This document shows, piece by piece, positions 61,752-64,000 of a stretch of DNA of 64,000 bases. The DNA comes from Novosphingobium sp. RL4 (GTDB lineage Bacteria; Pseudomonadota; Alphaproteobacteria; Sphingomonadales; Sphingomonadaceae). The notes beneath the pieces are model-generated. The model was not told where the DNA came from and did no database searches. It worked only from the letters and a program-made list of their open reading frames with translations. Position numbers and translations under genes: made by a program. Position 1 is the stretch's first letter, and each line of letters starts with the position of its first letter. The stretch covers positions 3,332,501 through 3,396,500 of the forward strand of contig NZ_CP141944.1 of assembly GCF_035658495.1 (NCBI RefSeq), written 5' to 3'.

Positions 61752-63986
61752 TCAGGACGATTCGGTACCTGTTTCTGAAAAGGAATGCGCGCCGCCTTCC
61801 AGCAGGCGCGTGATCTCGCCGTACGGAACCGGGCGTGAAAGCAGGTAGCCCTGTACTTCGTGGCATCCCAGTGACCGCAGGTGCGAGAGCTGGGCCTCGG
61901 TCTCCACGCCTTCGGCAGTCAGGTTCAGGCCATTGGCGCGGGCAACGTTGACGATCGCCTCCACCAGGGCCGCGCCCGGTCCGGTGTTCACCGCATGGAC
62001 GAAGGAACGGTCTATCTTGATGCGATCCACCGCAATGTCGCGGATGTGGCTGAGCGAGGAATAGCCCGTTCCGAAATCGTCGAGCGCACAGGCCACCCCG
62101 ATCCGGCGCAGCGCCTTGAGAGACGCGGAGACCTCTTCCGAAGCAGACATCAGCGCGGTTTCCGTCAGCTCCAGTTCCAGACGGCGCGGATCGAGGCCGG
62201 TCTCGTTCAGGACCGCCCGCACATTGTCCACGAAGGCCCTGCTGCGCATCTGCACCGGCGAGACGTTCACCGATATCCGCAGGTCGGGCCAGGCCATGGC
62301 ATCGTCCACCGCCTTGCGCAGCACCCAGCCGCCAAGCACCTCGATGAGGCCGGACTCTTCGGCCTGCTGGATGAAGCCGGCAGGGTTGACGAGACCGTTC
62401 ACCGGATGGTTCCAGCGCAGCAGCGCTTCCACCGCGACCATCCGGCCACTGACCGTCGAGTAGACCGGCTGGTAGAAGACCTTGAGCTGCTCGTCGCAAT
62501 CCAGAAGCGCCTGGCGCAGCTCGCGATTGGTCGTCTCCCGCAGCCGCACCACTTCGTCCATGCTCGCCTCGAAGAAGGTGAAGCGGCTCCGCCCTTCCAT
62601 CTTCGCCTTGTAGAGAGCGATGTCCGCACGCCGCGTCAGCTCGGTGCGGTCGGTGCCGTGGTCCGGCGCGACGGCAACGCCGATGCTGGCGCCGATGAAC
62701 GCCTGCGCGCCGGCCACGTCGAACGGACGCTCGATCTCGGCTACGATGCGTTCGCAGATCTGCCCGATCGCCTCGCGGGATTCCGGCTCGACGACGAGCA
62801 CGGCGAACTCGTCTCCTCCAAGGCGCGCGACCATGTCGTAGCCGCGCACTTCCGAGGTCAGCCGCCGGGCGACCTGACGGATCAGCGCATCGCCGGCGGG
62901 ATGGCCCAGACTGTCGTTCACCTGCTTGAAGCGGTCGAGGTCGATGTAGAGCAGCCCGACAAGGCCGCCCTCCCGGCGGCAGCGGGACAGGGCAGCGTCC
63001 AGCCGCCCTTCGAACATGGCGCGATTGGCCAGTCCGGTCAGGGCGTCGTGCAGCGCCTGGTGGCGCGCCTCGCTCCGGCTTTCCTCTAGATCGAGCGTCC
63101 GGCTGGCGAGCCGGCCGGCCAGGAGGTAGATCACCACGGCCGAAAGCAGGAGGACCAGCAGCACGACCGGCCCGACCGACCGGGTCACCTCGCTCCCCGG
63201 CGCGAAGGGATGCCATACGAAGTAGCCGATGACATCGCCGTCGCGCGAGCGGAGCGGCACCGAGGCTTCGCCCCAGGCCCTGCTCGGCGATATCTCGTAG
63301 CGCGCCTGTGCGAGGCCGTAGTTGCTGCCGAGGCGGGCGAAGAAGTCGTTGTCGAGATAGACGACACCGATATGCACCGGCTCGCTTCCCGGCTTCTGGA
63401 CGATCGAGCCGCTGTCCGAAAGGATCGGCTTCGCGCTGACGATCGCCGGACGGCCGCGCAGGATCGCAAGGTCCGAGGCGCCGGGCGAGATCATGGGAAC
63501 GCCGCCGACACCCACTTTTCCGCTACCCCGCGTGCGGCGCAGCCGCATCACCAGCGGGTCGGCCACGTCTTCGATGGCGATGTAGGTTTCCGGCACCTTC
63601 CGCTTGCCGCCGCGCATGGCGTAGATCGGCACGCTCTCGGGGGAAAGGACATAGACCTCGTTGAACCCGGCATATTGATCGAACCAGATGCCGAGGTTGA
63701 GATCCATCCAGTCCTGATCGATCGGGCGCCTGCGCGCTTCACGCAAGGCATCGTCCCACACGGTCGACGATTCCTGCGCATGGCCGACCCGCTCGATGCT
63801 CTGGGCGAGGACGAGCGACACGATGGAACGGTCTCGCTCGCTTGCGATGCGGTCGATCTCGCGCCCGGACCAGATGAGGAAGCCGACGATCAGCATGACG
63901 ATGAAGAGCGCGGCCACGACGATATGCGGCGCAAATCTGGCCGCTTCCGACTTGCGAACCTTGCGCGTGTGGATCGGAGCGAACAC
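61752..63986 (-). CDS. CHASE4-GGDEF-EAL membrane protein (c-di-GMP turnover)
   Basis: A 744-residue inner-membrane protein. TM1 at about 22-43, a periplasmic CHASE4 sensor (STVWDDALREARRRPIDQDW; GIWFDQYAGFNEVYVL) to about residue 260, TM2 at about 272-292, then GGDEF (RLGGDEFAVL near 395) and EAL (VAVEALLRWNHP near 510; ELTETALM; ALDDFGTGYSSL; IKIDRSFV). Both active-site motifs look intact, so it may make or degrade c-di-GMP, which controls exopolysaccharide and adhesion in many bacteria. A link to the accessory glycan locus is only a hypothesis. The start lies 14 bases from the right edge. Confidence 0.93.
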   Translation of the reverse strand: MFAPIHTRKVRKSEAARFAPHIVVAALFIVMLIVGFLIWSGREIDRIASERDRSIVSLVLAQSIERVGHAQESSTVWDDALREARRRPIDQDWMDLNLGIWFDQYAGFNEVYVLSPESVPIYAMRGGKRKVPETYIAIEDVADPLVMRLRRTRGSGKVGVGGVPMISPGASDLAILRGRPAIVSAKPILSDSGSIVQKPGSEPVHIGVVYLDNDFFARLGSNYGLAQARYEISPSRAWGEASVPLRSRDGDVIGYFVWHPFAPGSEVTRSVGPVVLLVLLLSAVVIYLLAGRLASRTLDLEESRSEARHQALHDALTGLANRAMFEGRLDAALSRCRREGGLVGLLYIDLDRFKQVNDSLGHPAGDALIRQVARRLTSEVRGYDMVARLGGDEFAVLVVEPESREAIGQICERIVAEIERPFDVAGAQAFIGASIGVAVAPDHGTDRTELTRRADIALYKAKMEGRSRFTFFEASMDEVVRLRETTNRELRQALLDCDEQLKVFYQPVYSTVSGRMVAVEALLRWNHPVNGLVNPAGFIQQAEESGLIEVLGGWVLRKAVDDAMAWPDLRISVNVSPVQMRSRAFVDNVRAVLNETGLDPRRLELELTETALMSASEEVSASLKALRRIGVACALDDFGTGYSSLSHIRDIAVDRIKIDRSFVHAVNTGPGAALVEAIVNVARANGLNLTAEGVETEAQLSHLRSLGCHEVQGYLLSRPVPYGEITRLLEGGAHSFSETGTESS

Positions 63987-64000
63987 GCGGAAATCCTTAG

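Overview
The window is high-GC, densely packed chromosomal DNA from an alphaproteobacterium, most likely a Sphingomonadaceae member close to Novosphingobium. Supporting this are a COQ9 homologue, a ubiquinol-cytochrome c chaperone (CBP3-like) gene, a DUF1134 protein, an Atm1-type ABC exporter, hslVU, BamE with a DUF177 neighbour, and the frequent GTGA/ATGA gene overlaps. The genus is an inference; no rRNA is present. I see no insertion sequence, integrase, phage gene or CRISPR array.

Layout. 1-3015: end of a polysaccharide locus (unrecognised partial gene, Wzx-type flippase, glycosyltransferase). 3207-7643: retropepsin-like protease, Atm1 exporter, and a minus-strand GFA/PhyH/DUF1737 operon. 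7774-22958: housekeeping (hslVU, bamE, cytochrome bc1 chaperone, DUF177, ssb, feoAB with a Fur-like site, COQ9, ankyrin protein, SCO, YcgN, YgjP, ribD-ribE, an aromatic aminotransferase, DUF1134). 23216-29769: tRNA-Ser(GCU), a two-component system, a beta-carbonic anhydrase coupled to a SulP transporter, and a TorF-type porin.

30130-45302 is the accessory region and the most unusual part. It holds an FAD oxidoreductase coupled to a polysaccharide pyruvyltransferase, a putative GH39-like glycosidase, a large subtilisin with P-domain and RTX repeats, a small protein made almost only of RTX repeats, a second glycosidase homologous to the first but carrying a C-terminal RTX tail, a Wzy-like polymerase and an acyltransferase. 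These genes are separated by roughly 500-bp AT-richer intergenic regions with dyads. I infer a locus that builds, decorates and trims an acidic exopolysaccharide, with related glycosidases sent by two routes (Sec to the periplasm, type I secretion to the outside). No type I exporter is in the window.

45669-57602: a fructose phosphotransferase operon (fruB-fruK-fruA plus an OprB porin) divergent from a LacI-family regulator with dyad operators between them, followed by an HI_0607-type shikimate dehydrogenase-like gene and fbp, then a MocR-type regulator whose putative operator overlaps its first possible start codon. 57674-63986: DUF983 protein, small hypothetical, cytochrome c, TPR protein, tRNA-Ser(CGA), hspQ, and a CHASE4-GGDEF-EAL protein. 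hslV and hspQ both have RpoH-like promoters placed so close to the ATG that the transcripts would be nearly leaderless.
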